Below are positions 24,394-32,133 of a DNA stretch of 38,611 nucleotides, piece by piece. Every line of letters starts with the position of its first letter. The stretch's first letter is position 1. A model generated the notes under the pieces. The model was not told where the DNA came from, did not search any database, and worked only from the letters and a program-made list of their open reading frames with translations. The DNA is from Crenothrix polyspora (GTDB taxonomy: Bacteria > Pseudomonadota > Gammaproteobacteria > Methylococcales > Methylomonadaceae). The DNA lies in contig NZ_FUKI01000130.1 in NCBI RefSeq assembly GCF_900163755.1, positions 1-38,611 on the forward strand, written 5' to 3'. Both the position numbers and the translations under genes were made by a program.

Positions 24394-24402
24394 TGTGCAT
24401 AA
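24394..24402 (-). promoter_or_regulatory. fourth consensus DnaA box
   Basis: TGTGCATAA is the reverse complement of TTATGCACA and fits TTATNCACA. It lies on the far side of the AT-rich stretch from the other three. Confidence 0.6.
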
Positions 24403-24422
24403 GTATTGACAAAGCGGGGGTT

Positions 24423-27400
24423 TTATTGCACCAATTGCCGCTCCTCCCAAACTTTATCCATACGCTTGGCAGAAATTGGATACGCGGTTTTTAACTGCTG
24501 CGCATACAAGGAAACTCTAAACTCCTCCAATGCCCAACGAAAAACTTCCTGCTCAGGTACAACCCGTGCTTTCTTCATGCGCTTCTCCACATCCGTCCAA
24601 TAACGCAGTGCATAACGATTAACGTCCTGCACTTTTTGCGGATCATTAACACGCTTGTCCATGCGATACTGGACAGCGGCTAAATAACGCGGCAGGGCTT
24701 TAAGTTGCTGATAAGGTGTATTGTGGATAAAGCCTGCATAAACCAAAAAACCCAACTGGTCACTAATGTCTTTTGCCAATGGATCAGTGGTGTTAAACGC
24801 TTGTAACTGAATTTTAATTGCACCGTACAATTGCATTATGCTCATCGCCAGCTTGCCCACGTCATTGGCTATGCCCATAAATTGTGGCTTATTTTCCTGT
24901 AAGCTGCGCTCAAAGGCTGGTTGCGTGCGTATTTCTCGGCCTGCCACAAACACAGTGTGCAAAATCAAGCGTAACAAATCCTGTTTATAAGATACATCAC
25001 TATCATCTTGAATCAACGGGTGTTTTGGTAAACGCTGATACGCCAATTCCACTGCCGCCGATTGCGGCATATTTTTGAGCGTATAAGTGCATTCCTTGCG
25101 CAACTGCAACTGAAACAGCCGCATTAAGCCGCTCTGATGCTGATAAGCGGCTTTGTGCTGCGTATCAAAAATACGCACACCGACCGCATCACCTTCGTCA
25201 ATAATGGCCGGAAAACCCACAAAACGCTGGCCTTTCTGGATAAACTCGTAAGTCTCCGGCAAATCGTCAAAACCCCACTGAATAAAACCGGTATATTGCA
25301 ACTCATCCGAGGCAATCTGGTCAAAACTGTCACCCGCCTCAACCGCGTATTTGGCTTGCAGCTTTTTTAAATCGCGGCCGTAATCCAGCATCCGATCCTG
25401 ATCATCTATCACCCGAAAATTCATTTTTAAATGCTGCGCAACCGTGTCCATTTCCCAGGCATTGAGCGGAATCGCCTCACCGGTCAACTTGCGCAGCCGA
25501 TTACCCAACCATTCTTGCAACGCGCCCTTAAAGTCCGGCTCTATTTCCAGGCAGCGTTTAACCGTCTCTGGCACCGGCACAAAATTTTTGCGGATTTGCT
25601 TGGGCAGTGCCTTCATTAGCGCAACACATTTTTCTTCCAGTAGCCCTGGCACCAACCAGTCAAACGGCGTTTGCGACACCTGGTTAAGCTGATGCACCGG
25701 AATCAACACGGTAACACCGTCTTCATCATGGCCCGGCTCAAAACGGTATTGCAGGGCAAACGTCAAATTGCCGACTTTTTTGCTGTCAGGGAAATCCCAT
25801 TCATTAACAAAATTCTCCTGCTCGCGGGTCAAATCTTCTTTAGTTAAAAACAGGATTTTCGGATTGGCGCGTTCGGCAGTTTTGCGCCAGGTATCCAAAT
25901 TAACACCGCTAAAAACTTCCTCAGGTAGCTTAGCATCGTAAAACTGATACAACCATTGCTCATCTTCCACCAAATCCACACGCCGTCCCTTGTGCTGGAT
26001 AATGCCGACTTCTTCCAATAACTTCTGGTTGGCGACATAAAACGGCGCGTTACTGTGGTAATCATGGTCAACTAGGGCGGAACGGATAAAAATCTCCCTT
26101 GCCGCCTTAGAATCAACATGATCATAGGGAATTTTGCGTCCGGCCTGCAAGGTCAAGCCATATAATATGGTACGTGCCGACACCATGCAGCGCGCGCCTT
26201 TCTTGGCCCAATGCGGGTCAAAGTAATTGTGCTTAACCAAATGCGGGGCGCAAGCCTCTATCCATTCCGGCTCGATGCGAGCAACGGTACGCGCATACAC
26301 CTTGCTGGTTTCCACTTGTTCTGCGGCCATGATCCATTTAGGCTTAACCTTGTGCAAACCAGAACCTGGGAAGATAAAGAACTTCAGGCCCCGTGCGCCC
26401 AGGTATTCGTATTGGTCGTGCCGAAAACCGATATTAGACAACAGCCCAGTCAGCAAGGCGCGGTGGATTTTTTCATAACTGGCAGGGTCGGTGTTGGGGT
26501 GGAACTTTAAATCCCCCTTCACCACCTGCATGATCTGCGCATGAATGTCGAACCACTCGCGCATCCGTATGTAGGACAGGAAGTTTTCCGTGCAATACTT
26601 ACGCAACTTGCTGTTAGACAAATGCTTTTTCTGTTCCTCAAAGCTATTCCAGACGTTGAGCAGCGTCAAAAAGTCCGATTCAGGATGGCGGAACGCCAGA
26701 TGTTTGGCATCGGCTTGTTGCATTTTATCAGCGGGTTTTTCGCGCGGGTCTTGTACACTGAGTACCGCCACTATAATGCTGACTTCGGTCAAGCAATGCT
26801 CTTCAGCAGCGGCCAGCAGCATCCGCGCCAGCTTGGGGTCGGTGGGGAACTTGGCCAGTTGTCTGCCAATATCGGTGAGCTTGCCGGTCTTGTCCAGCGC
26901 ATTGACTTCGGCCAGCATGGTCTTGCCGTCACGGATCATCTTGTCGTCGGGCGGTTCCAAAAACGGGAAGTCGGCAATATCGCCCAAATTGAGCGCCGCC
27001 ATCTGCAAAATCACCGCCGACAAGTTGGTGCGCATGATTTCCGGCTCGGTAAACTCCGGCCTGGCCAGATAGTCATCGTGCGAATACAGCCGTATGCAAA
27101 TACCTTCCGCCACACGACCACAGCGCCCTGCCCGTTGGTTAGCGCTGGATTGGGATATACGTTCTATCGGCAAGCGCTGGATTTTACTACGGTGGCTGTA
27201 CCGGCTGATACGGGCATGGCCGGGGTCAATCACACAGCGGATACCGGGCACGGTGAGCGAGGTTTCTGCAACATTGGTGGCCAGCACGATGCGTATCTTG
27301 CCGCCCGCCTTGGGATTAAACACCCGCTCTTGTTCGCTGACACTGAGCTTGGAATACAGCGGCAAGATGTCGTATTTGCTGGGATGGTGTTTTTTCAGTG

Positions 27401-28325
27401 ATTCGGTGGTTTCGCGAATTTCCCGCTCACCACTGAGAAAAATCAATACATCGCCGCGCAAATCCCGATACAGTTCATCAACGGCATCGAGAATGGCATT
27501 TTGCAAATCATCGCTGGTTTCATCTTCCTCCTCTTTTTGTTCGATAGGCCGGTAACGGGTATCCACCGAATAAGTACGGCCAGACACTTCAATAATCGGC
27601 GCATTATCAAAATGTGCCGAAAAGCGCTGGGTATCAATGGTCGCCGAAGTAATGATAAGCTTTAGGTCGGGGCGCTTGGGCAGCAGCCATTTCATGTAAC
27701 CGAGCAAAAAATCGATGTTCAGGCTGCGCTCATGCGCTTCATCAATAATAATCGTGTCATATTGGTTAAGATACGGATCATTTTGCGACTCAGCCAGCAA
27801 AATGCCGTCGGTCATTAATTTAATCAGCGAATCGGCATGGGTACGATCATTAAAGCGAATTTTATAACCGACCGACTTGCCCATAGGTTCGCCCAGTTCT
27901 TCGGCAATACGGTCAGCAACGGTACGGGCGGCAATACGCCGTGGCTGGGTGTGGCCGATAAAACCTGACGTGCCTCGGCCTATCGACAGACAAATTTTGG
28001 GCAACTGCGTAGTCTTGCCGGAACCGGTCTCACCGCACATAATCACCACTTGGTGGTCTTGGATTAGTTGGGCAATGTCGTCTTTTTTGTCGGTCACCGG
28101 CAAGTCAGGGAAATTCAGCGCTGGGATACTGGCCAGGCGTTTGTTTCTGGCCGCCAGCGATTTTTCTATCTGCCGCGCCAGCCCATGCAGTTTTTCATCG
28201 GAATGCTTGCCTTTTTGGTAGTCGGTGCGGCAACTGTCCAGTCGGCGCTTTAAGCCATGCCGGTCTTGGCCTAGGCACTGGGGTAATTGATTAGTGAGTT
28301 GTTTGATTAAATCAGAAGTTGACAT
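24423..28325 (-). CDS. hrpA: ATP-dependent RNA helicase HrpA
   Basis: HrpA is a DEAH-box RNA helicase. In E. coli it processes fimbrial mRNA and rescues collided or stalled ribosomes. Motifs in order are Walker A GETGSGKTTQ (98-107), IIDEAHERSL (DEAH box), SATID (motif III), LATNVAETSLTVPG, and QRAGRCGRV (motif VI). They are followed by the helicase-associated and OB-like regions and the long C-terminal DUF3418 region (VLIPVHQLNQV..., WVLPRYLAAV-like end). Starting at MSTSDLIKQL (28325) gives 1300 residues, the same as the E. coli protein; the upstream extension to 28388 is not conserved-looking. It stands alone on the minus strand. Confidence 0.97.
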   Translation of the reverse strand: MSTSDLIKQLTNQLPQCLGQDRHGLKRRLDSCRTDYQKGKHSDEKLHGLARQIEKSLAARNKRLASIPALNFPDLPVTDKKDDIAQLIQDHQVVIMCGETGSGKTTQLPKICLSIGRGTSGFIGHTQPRRIAARTVADRIAEELGEPMGKSVGYKIRFNDRTHADSLIKLMTDGILLAESQNDPYLNQYDTIIIDEAHERSLNIDFLLGYMKWLLPKRPDLKLIITSATIDTQRFSAHFDNAPIIEVSGRTYSVDTRYRPIEQKEEEDETSDDLQNAILDAVDELYRDLRGDVLIFLSGEREIRETTESLKKHHPSKYDILPLYSKLSVSEQERVFNPKAGGKIRIVLATNVAETSLTVPGIRCVIDPGHARISRYSHRSKIQRLPIERISQSSANQRAGRCGRVAEGICIRLYSHDDYLARPEFTEPEIMRTNLSAVILQMAALNLGDIADFPFLEPPDDKMIRDGKTMLAEVNALDKTGKLTDIGRQLAKFPTDPKLARMLLAAAEEHCLTEVSIIVAVLSVQDPREKPADKMQQADAKHLAFRHPESDFLTLLNVWNSFEEQKKHLSNSKLRKYCTENFLSYIRMREWFDIHAQIMQVVKGDLKFHPNTDPASYEKIHRALLTGLLSNIGFRHDQYEYLGARGLKFFIFPGSGLHKVKPKWIMAAEQVETSKVYARTVARIEPEWIEACAPHLVKHNYFDPHWAKKGARCMVSARTILYGLTLQAGRKIPYDHVDSKAAREIFIRSALVDHDYHSNAPFYVANQKLLEEVGIIQHKGRRVDLVEDEQWLYQFYDAKLPEEVFSGVNLDTWRKTAERANPKILFLTKEDLTREQENFVNEWDFPDSKKVGNLTFALQYRFEPGHDEDGVTVLIPVHQLNQVSQTPFDWLVPGLLEEKCVALMKALPKQIRKNFVPVPETVKRCLEIEPDFKGALQEWLGNRLRKLTGEAIPLNAWEMDTVAQHLKMNFRVIDDQDRMLDYGRDLKKLQAKYAVEAGDSFDQIASDELQYTGFIQWGFDDLPETYEFIQKGQRFVGFPAIIDEGDAVGVRIFDTQHKAAYQHQSGLMRLFQLQLRKECTYTLKNMPQSAAVELAYQRLPKHPLIQDDSDVSYKQDLLRLILHTVFVAGREIRTQPAFERSLQENKPQFMGIANDVGKLAMSIMQLYGAIKIQLQAFNTTDPLAKDISDQLGFLVYAGFIHNTPYQQLKALPRYLAAVQYRMDKRVNDPQKVQDVNRYALRYWTDVEKRMKKARVVPEQEVFRWALEEFRVSLYAQQLKTAYPISAKRMDKVWEERQLVQ

Positions 28326-28568
28326 TAATACGGCGATGTAAAGACAAGAAGGGTGATGCGGTGGCAGCCTATAGCATTGAGAGTTCAACTGAACCTTGCT
28401 CTATAACACGCCCAACACCACATAGTTTGGCGCTCATTATCCTACACTATCTGTGCTTGCGTAATGTTTGTGCTGTTGTTTATGATTTTCAGGCTATTAC
28501 TCTGTTATTTTTTAAATATTGGATATGCTTTTTTGTCCAGCGTAAAACCTACGAGGTTTATACATTTG

Positions 28569-28827
28569 GGCTACCAATTTAAAACGGGACAAAATGTAGG
28601 TTGGGTTGAACGCTTTTCTCAACCCAACATTCCCAAGGCCTTGTAAAATGTTGGGTTGCCAAACAGCAGGCAGCCCAACCTACTTGAATGTTATTGTTTT
28701 TTTGTCCCACGTTAAGGAACGCGCACGAAATAACTTGAGCAAGTTCATGCTTCGACAGGCTCAGCACGAACGGTGGTGGCGTTTAAGTTGTTCAAGTTAT
28801 TTCATGCGCGTTCCTAAGTTGATAGCC
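28569..28827. repeat. composite miniature element, copy 2, with 8-bp target duplication
   Basis: The ends GGCTACCAATTTAAAACGGG and (reverse) GGCTATCAAC enclose the GTTGGGTT palindrome and a nested type B element (28712-28818). TACATTTG flanks the whole directly on both sides (28561-28568 and 28828-28835), marking an insertion. The rest of the 581-bp gap between hrpA and selO shows nothing. Confidence 0.92.
28712..28818. repeat. type B miniature element nested in copy 2
   Basis: It has the same insertion point as in copy 1 (after GTCCCACGTT), but the interior reads GCTTCGACAGGCTCAGCACG, the opposite strand of copy 1. It has the same orientation as the element between brnT and brnA. Confidence 0.92.
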
Positions 28828-28906
28828 TACATTTGCAACACCAAACAAAATCAGGCTGACTGGCTGGCTGCTACCTTGTTTTGATTAAGCCAACGTGTAA
28901 TATTAA

Positions 28907-30523
28907 TTACGAACTACACGACAACATAGAACACCCCGCCCGCTGCCGTGCCCAATCGGGTCTTTTTACCGCAAAATTTTCACGCTCCGGTTGCTCATCA
29001 TAAGGATGGCGCAGTAATTCCAATAATTCGTCAACCAGTGAGAAATCACCTTGTTCAGCTTTATCAATAGCCAGTTGTGCTAGATAATTTCGTAGCACAT
29101 ATTTTGGGTTGACGGCATTCATGGCGACTAAGCGCTCGGCATCACTGTATGGATTGGCGTGTAAGCGCTGAATGTATCGACGCAGCCATGCACCCATTTG
29201 TGCCGTGTAATTGTGGTTTAATTGCTCAGTTAGGTAATAACTGGACATTAATGGCGCTACCAATTCCTCATCGGTTTTATCCAGCGCTACCGCATCGGTT
29301 TTAATGTGACCAAGCTGGCGGAAAAATAATGTCATATCGGTTTCCACCTGCTCCAAAAGCTTGAGCAAGTCGGCACATAAATCATCATCGCTTTCTGGCT
29401 TAAAGCTAGCAAAACCCAATTTTCCCGCCATCATGTTTTGCCAGCCATCCTCAAAAGCCTTGATGTAAGCATTTAAGCCTACTTGCAAGGGTTCTACCAT
29501 ACCAATCAGCGGATAGAGTGCATTAGCCAATTGGCTGAGATTCCAAAAGGCAATTTGCGGCTGATGGCCGTAGCGGTAACGGTGTTCTCTGGCATCGGTG
29601 GTGTTAGGAGTCCAGTTAGGATCATAATTTTCCAGCCAACCGTAAGGGCCGTAATCAATAGTCAGCCCTAAAATAGACATATTGTCAGTATTCATTACCC
29701 CGTGTACAAAGCCAACCCGTTGCCAATGCACGATCATATCGGCAGTTTTAAGGCAAATCTCAGTAAACCATTGGCTATAAATATCCGCCGCGCTAGCATC
29801 CAAATGCGAAAAATCGGTACGGATGGTGTAATCGGCCAATTGTTTCAATAAAGCAAAATCGTTTCTGACGCTGCACAGCTGAAAGTGGCCAAAACGGGTA
29901 AACGAGGGTGCAACGCGGCACACGACAGCCCCTGGTTCTGTTTGCGGATTGCCGTTGTAGAACATATCGCGCAGCACCGATTCACCGGTTAGCATCAAGC
30001 TCAGGGCGCGGGTAGTGGGCACGCCCAGATGGTACATGGCTTCGCTGCATAAAAATTCACGCAGTGATGAGCGCAGTACGGCTAAGCCATCGGCAGTACG
30101 CGAATACGGTGTAGCGCCTGCACCTTTAAGTTGCAGTGCCCAGCGTTCGCCGCGCTGATTGATAATTTCGCCCAGATTAATGGCACGGCCATCGCCCAAT
30201 TGCCCTGCCCAATTACCGAATTGATGACCACCGTAACAGGTGGCGTAAGGTTCCATACCGGCGGCAAGTTGATTGCCGGTAAATATCTGGGCAAAATGTT
30301 CTGATTCACAAACTTCATCAGATAAATCTAATAAGGTAGCAACTTCTTTGCTGTAAGCAATTTTTTGGGGCTTTTTAACCGGCGTAGGCAGTACGCGAGA
30401 ATAACATGCACCGACAACCTGGCGGCGTGTGTTACTGGTTACAGAATCGGCAGGCAGTTCGCTAATAAAGCGGTTGTCAAACTGTAGCTGATTCAAATCG
30501 GATAGTTTTTGTGTGAAACTCAT
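28907..30523 (-). CDS. selO: protein adenylyltransferase SelO (YdiU/UPF0061)
   Basis: SelO is a pseudokinase-fold enzyme that transfers AMP to Ser, Thr or Tyr of target proteins during redox stress. Seen are QFGNWAGQLGDGRAINLGEI, LKGAGATPYSRTADGLAVLR, the HGVMNTDNMSILGLTIDYGPYG active-site block with the metal-binding Asn and Asp, and a C-terminal MLSCSS. The last motif corresponds to Cys-Ser-Sec in eukaryotic SelO, here with Ser in place of Sec. At 538 residues it is longer than E. coli YdiU (478). Upstream it is divergent from the surface-antigen-like lipoprotein. Confidence 0.95.
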   Translation of the reverse strand: MSFTQKLSDLNQLQFDNRFISELPADSVTSNTRRQVVGACYSRVLPTPVKKPQKIAYSKEVATLLDLSDEVCESEHFAQIFTGNQLAAGMEPYATCYGGHQFGNWAGQLGDGRAINLGEIINQRGERWALQLKGAGATPYSRTADGLAVLRSSLREFLCSEAMYHLGVPTTRALSLMLTGESVLRDMFYNGNPQTEPGAVVCRVAPSFTRFGHFQLCSVRNDFALLKQLADYTIRTDFSHLDASAADIYSQWFTEICLKTADMIVHWQRVGFVHGVMNTDNMSILGLTIDYGPYGWLENYDPNWTPNTTDAREHRYRYGHQPQIAFWNLSQLANALYPLIGMVEPLQVGLNAYIKAFEDGWQNMMAGKLGFASFKPESDDDLCADLLKLLEQVETDMTLFFRQLGHIKTDAVALDKTDEELVAPLMSSYYLTEQLNHNYTAQMGAWLRRYIQRLHANPYSDAERLVAMNAVNPKYVLRNYLAQLAIDKAEQGDFSLVDELLELLRHPYDEQPERENFAVKRPDWARQRAGCSMLSCSS

Positions 30524-30766
30524 GGCAGTTGATTAAGCTTTAAGCGCTGATAAATAGGAATTTAGAGTCACTATACCAGCTTGTTCGGTAATGTCGTGTT
30601 TTGCAATCACGATAGCCGCATCACATTGATTAGTTGAATTCACCCATTTTTATATTAAATAAATGCTACATTCAGTTACTATTCAGTAATTACACGGTAA
30701 TATTACTTAAACATTCTTAAAAATAGCAATAATCCACCACCTTCCCATTATTAGGCTTTACACAAA

Positions 30767-31303
30767 ATGAAACTATCCAAGACATTAAAAATAACACTTT
30801 CTTTAGCGACAACACTTGCAATAACCGGCTGCATGGGTGGTGGCGGTGGCATGTATGGCAATAACGGAGGTGACATGTACGGTAATAACGGCGGCATGTA
30901 TGGTAATGCGGGTAATTCCATATTGGGTTCTGTCGCCAACAGCGCTTTAGGTGGCGGTGTGAGTGGTGCGGTGTTAAGTGCCATTATTCAAAGTATGGGT
31001 AGCAATGTATTAAACGGTCAAATTGGCTCACAAGTTTCCCAGGCCGACCAGAATTTTAGACTCCAACAATTAGGCAGTGCTGTCAATTCAGGCGCTATCA
31101 CCCAAGCACAACAATGGACTAACCCACAAACTGGCAACACACTGGCACTCAACCCCATTGGACAACAAAACATTAATCCGCAGACGCAGCAAAAATGCCA
31201 AAACCTGCAAGAAAGCGCAGTACTGCCAAATGGCGAACGCATTACTGAAACTCGTTTGGCATGCCAAAACCCACAAACTGGACGATGGAATTTGGTGAAG
31301 TAA
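30767..31303 (+). CDS. glycine-rich surface-antigen-like lipoprotein
   Basis: The 178 residues include a lipoprotein signal with lipobox AITGC (Cys22). Then comes a Gly/Asn/Tyr-rich repeat region (MYGNNGG units, residues 23-50), a glycine-zipper-like hydrophobic stretch (SILGSVANSALGGGVSGAVL) and a C-terminal domain (about 115-178) with NPQTGNTLALNP, QQKCQNLQESAVLPNGE and LACQNPQTGRWNLV. This last pattern resembles 17-kDa/RT0821-type surface antigens, whose two Cys (about 149 and 169) may pair. It probably sits in the outer membrane. The function is unknown. Confidence 0.8.
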   Translation: MKLSKTLKITLSLATTLAITGCMGGGGGMYGNNGGDMYGNNGGMYGNAGNSILGSVANSALGGGVSGAVLSAIIQSMGSNVLNGQIGSQVSQADQNFRLQQLGSAVNSGAITQAQQWTNPQTGNTLALNPIGQQNINPQTQQKCQNLQESAVLPNGERITETRLACQNPQTGRWNLVK

Positions 31304-31330
31304 AGCTTTTATCGTTTTACTAAAGCAAGG

Positions 31331-31353
31331 CGAGCAACGACACACATTGCTCG
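31331..31353. terminator. possible hairpin terminator after the lipoprotein gene
   Basis: CGAGCAA and TTGCTCG form a 7-bp stem with a 9-nt loop, 28 bp after the stop. No T-run follows, so termination is uncertain. Confidence 0.35.
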
Positions 31354-31456
31354 TCTCGCATAAAATTAAATATTGTGTATTTAAAAGAAAATTATCTATT
31401 AAAATTCAATTATATAATCCCATATAGGCGATCAGTTTAATAAGACTATAGACACT

Positions 31457-31681
31457 TTAACGCCAACCCATTAGCCAACAAGTTGTGTTTTTCAGTTCCT
31501 GCCAATCAGTTTCGTAGACAGTATTGGTAAGCACAGCTTCCAATTCGCAGGCGATGATGTCTTCATTTTCTGCATGGATAAGTTTGGTCACTATAAAGTG
31601 ACGCTCTTTTTTCTGGGGTGCAACGGCTGTCCATTTGGATAACAGCAGTTTGTTGGGGTTTATTTTATTCTGTGTAGGCAC
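31457..31681 (-). CDS. TIGR02450-family small tryptophan-rich protein
   Basis: The 74 residues read KLLLSKWTAVAPQKKERHF, then VTKLIHAENEDIIACELEAVL and DWQELKNTTCWLMGW, the pattern of the TIGR02450 family with its conserved Trp pairs. The function is unknown. The start is GTG (MPTQNKINPNK); an ATG a few bases upstream is in another frame. It follows the SEC-C gene by 24 bp on the same strand, so the two probably share a transcript. Confidence 0.85.
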   Translation of the reverse strand: MPTQNKINPNKLLLSKWTAVAPQKKERHFIVTKLIHAENEDIIACELEAVLTNTVYETDWQELKNTTCWLMGWR

Positions 31682-31705
31682 AAGTCATCTCAGCAATGCG
31701 GTATA

Positions 31706-31969
31706 TCAGCTATTAGCGGCGCAACATTTTTTATATTTCTTTCCGCTACCGCAGGGGCAAGCATCGTTACGATTAATCTTTGCCGAGATAGCGGGTTTGG
31801 GTGGATTCAAGGCCTTCTCTAAGTCTGAAATATCTTCCGGTTTGTCAGGTTCAAAGCCGATGATATAAATCCAGCCATTTTTTACGCAGGTTTCAGCTAC
31901 ATATTGTGCTTTTTCATCAGTGTGAACACGGACGATGATGGGTTTTTCTTTAGTTCCAAGTTTTGCCAT
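31706..31969 (-). CDS. SEC-C motif metal-binding small protein (PBPRA1643-like)
   Basis: The 87 residues contain an N-terminal half [15 protein letters not shown]...[20 protein letters not shown] and a C-terminal SEC-C zinc-binding motif [17 protein letters not shown] (about 67-83), the same motif that ends many SecA proteins. The pattern fits the PBPRA1643 SWIM/SEC-C family. AAGG lies about 10 nt before the ATG. A link to protein export or to translation is only inference. Confidence 0.88.
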   Translation of the reverse strand: MAKLGTKEKPIIVRVHTDEKAQYVAETCVKNGWIYIIGFEPDKPEDISDLEKALNPPKPAISAKINRNDACPCGSGKKYKKCCAANS

Positions 31970-32133
31970 AGTTATCTACCTTTCATAAGGTTTGTTTATG
32001 CAATATTTTGATGCCTATATGTTAAACAAGATATACACCTTACCGCGTTCGGTAAGGCTGTTATCTAGACTACAAACTTAGCTCTCGAATGATGCACCTC
32101 TTTACGTAGGCAATATCCTATTTTTAGTGTATC

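Larger units (their letters stand above)
23935..24422. other. intergenic region with DnaA-box cluster (oriC-like features)
   Basis: This 488-bp region lies between the starts of the leftward lipase gene and the end of hrpA. It holds four 9-mers matching TTATNCACA, an IHF-consensus site and an AT-rich stretch (about 24283-24360). The open frame 23896-24294 has no family resemblance and overlaps the lipase start. No replication gene is nearby, so I call it only oriC-like or a DnaA-binding locus. Confidence 0.55.

Noticed and set aside
26541-27401. 286-residue frame opposite hrpA, and other long antisense frames (8967-9407, 36054-36788, 37948-38493)
   Set aside because: They are mirror frames of well-supported genes and show no domain signatures.
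28579-28767. Open frame beginning MLSLSKHELAQVISC
   Set aside because: The same peptide begins the extended frame at 13238; it is the translation of the type B element, not a gene.
28907-28930. Selenocysteine at the SelO C-terminus
   Set aside because: The last codons read Ser-Cys-Ser-Ser followed by a stop with no TGA in the Cys-Ser-x position, so this is the Ser form.
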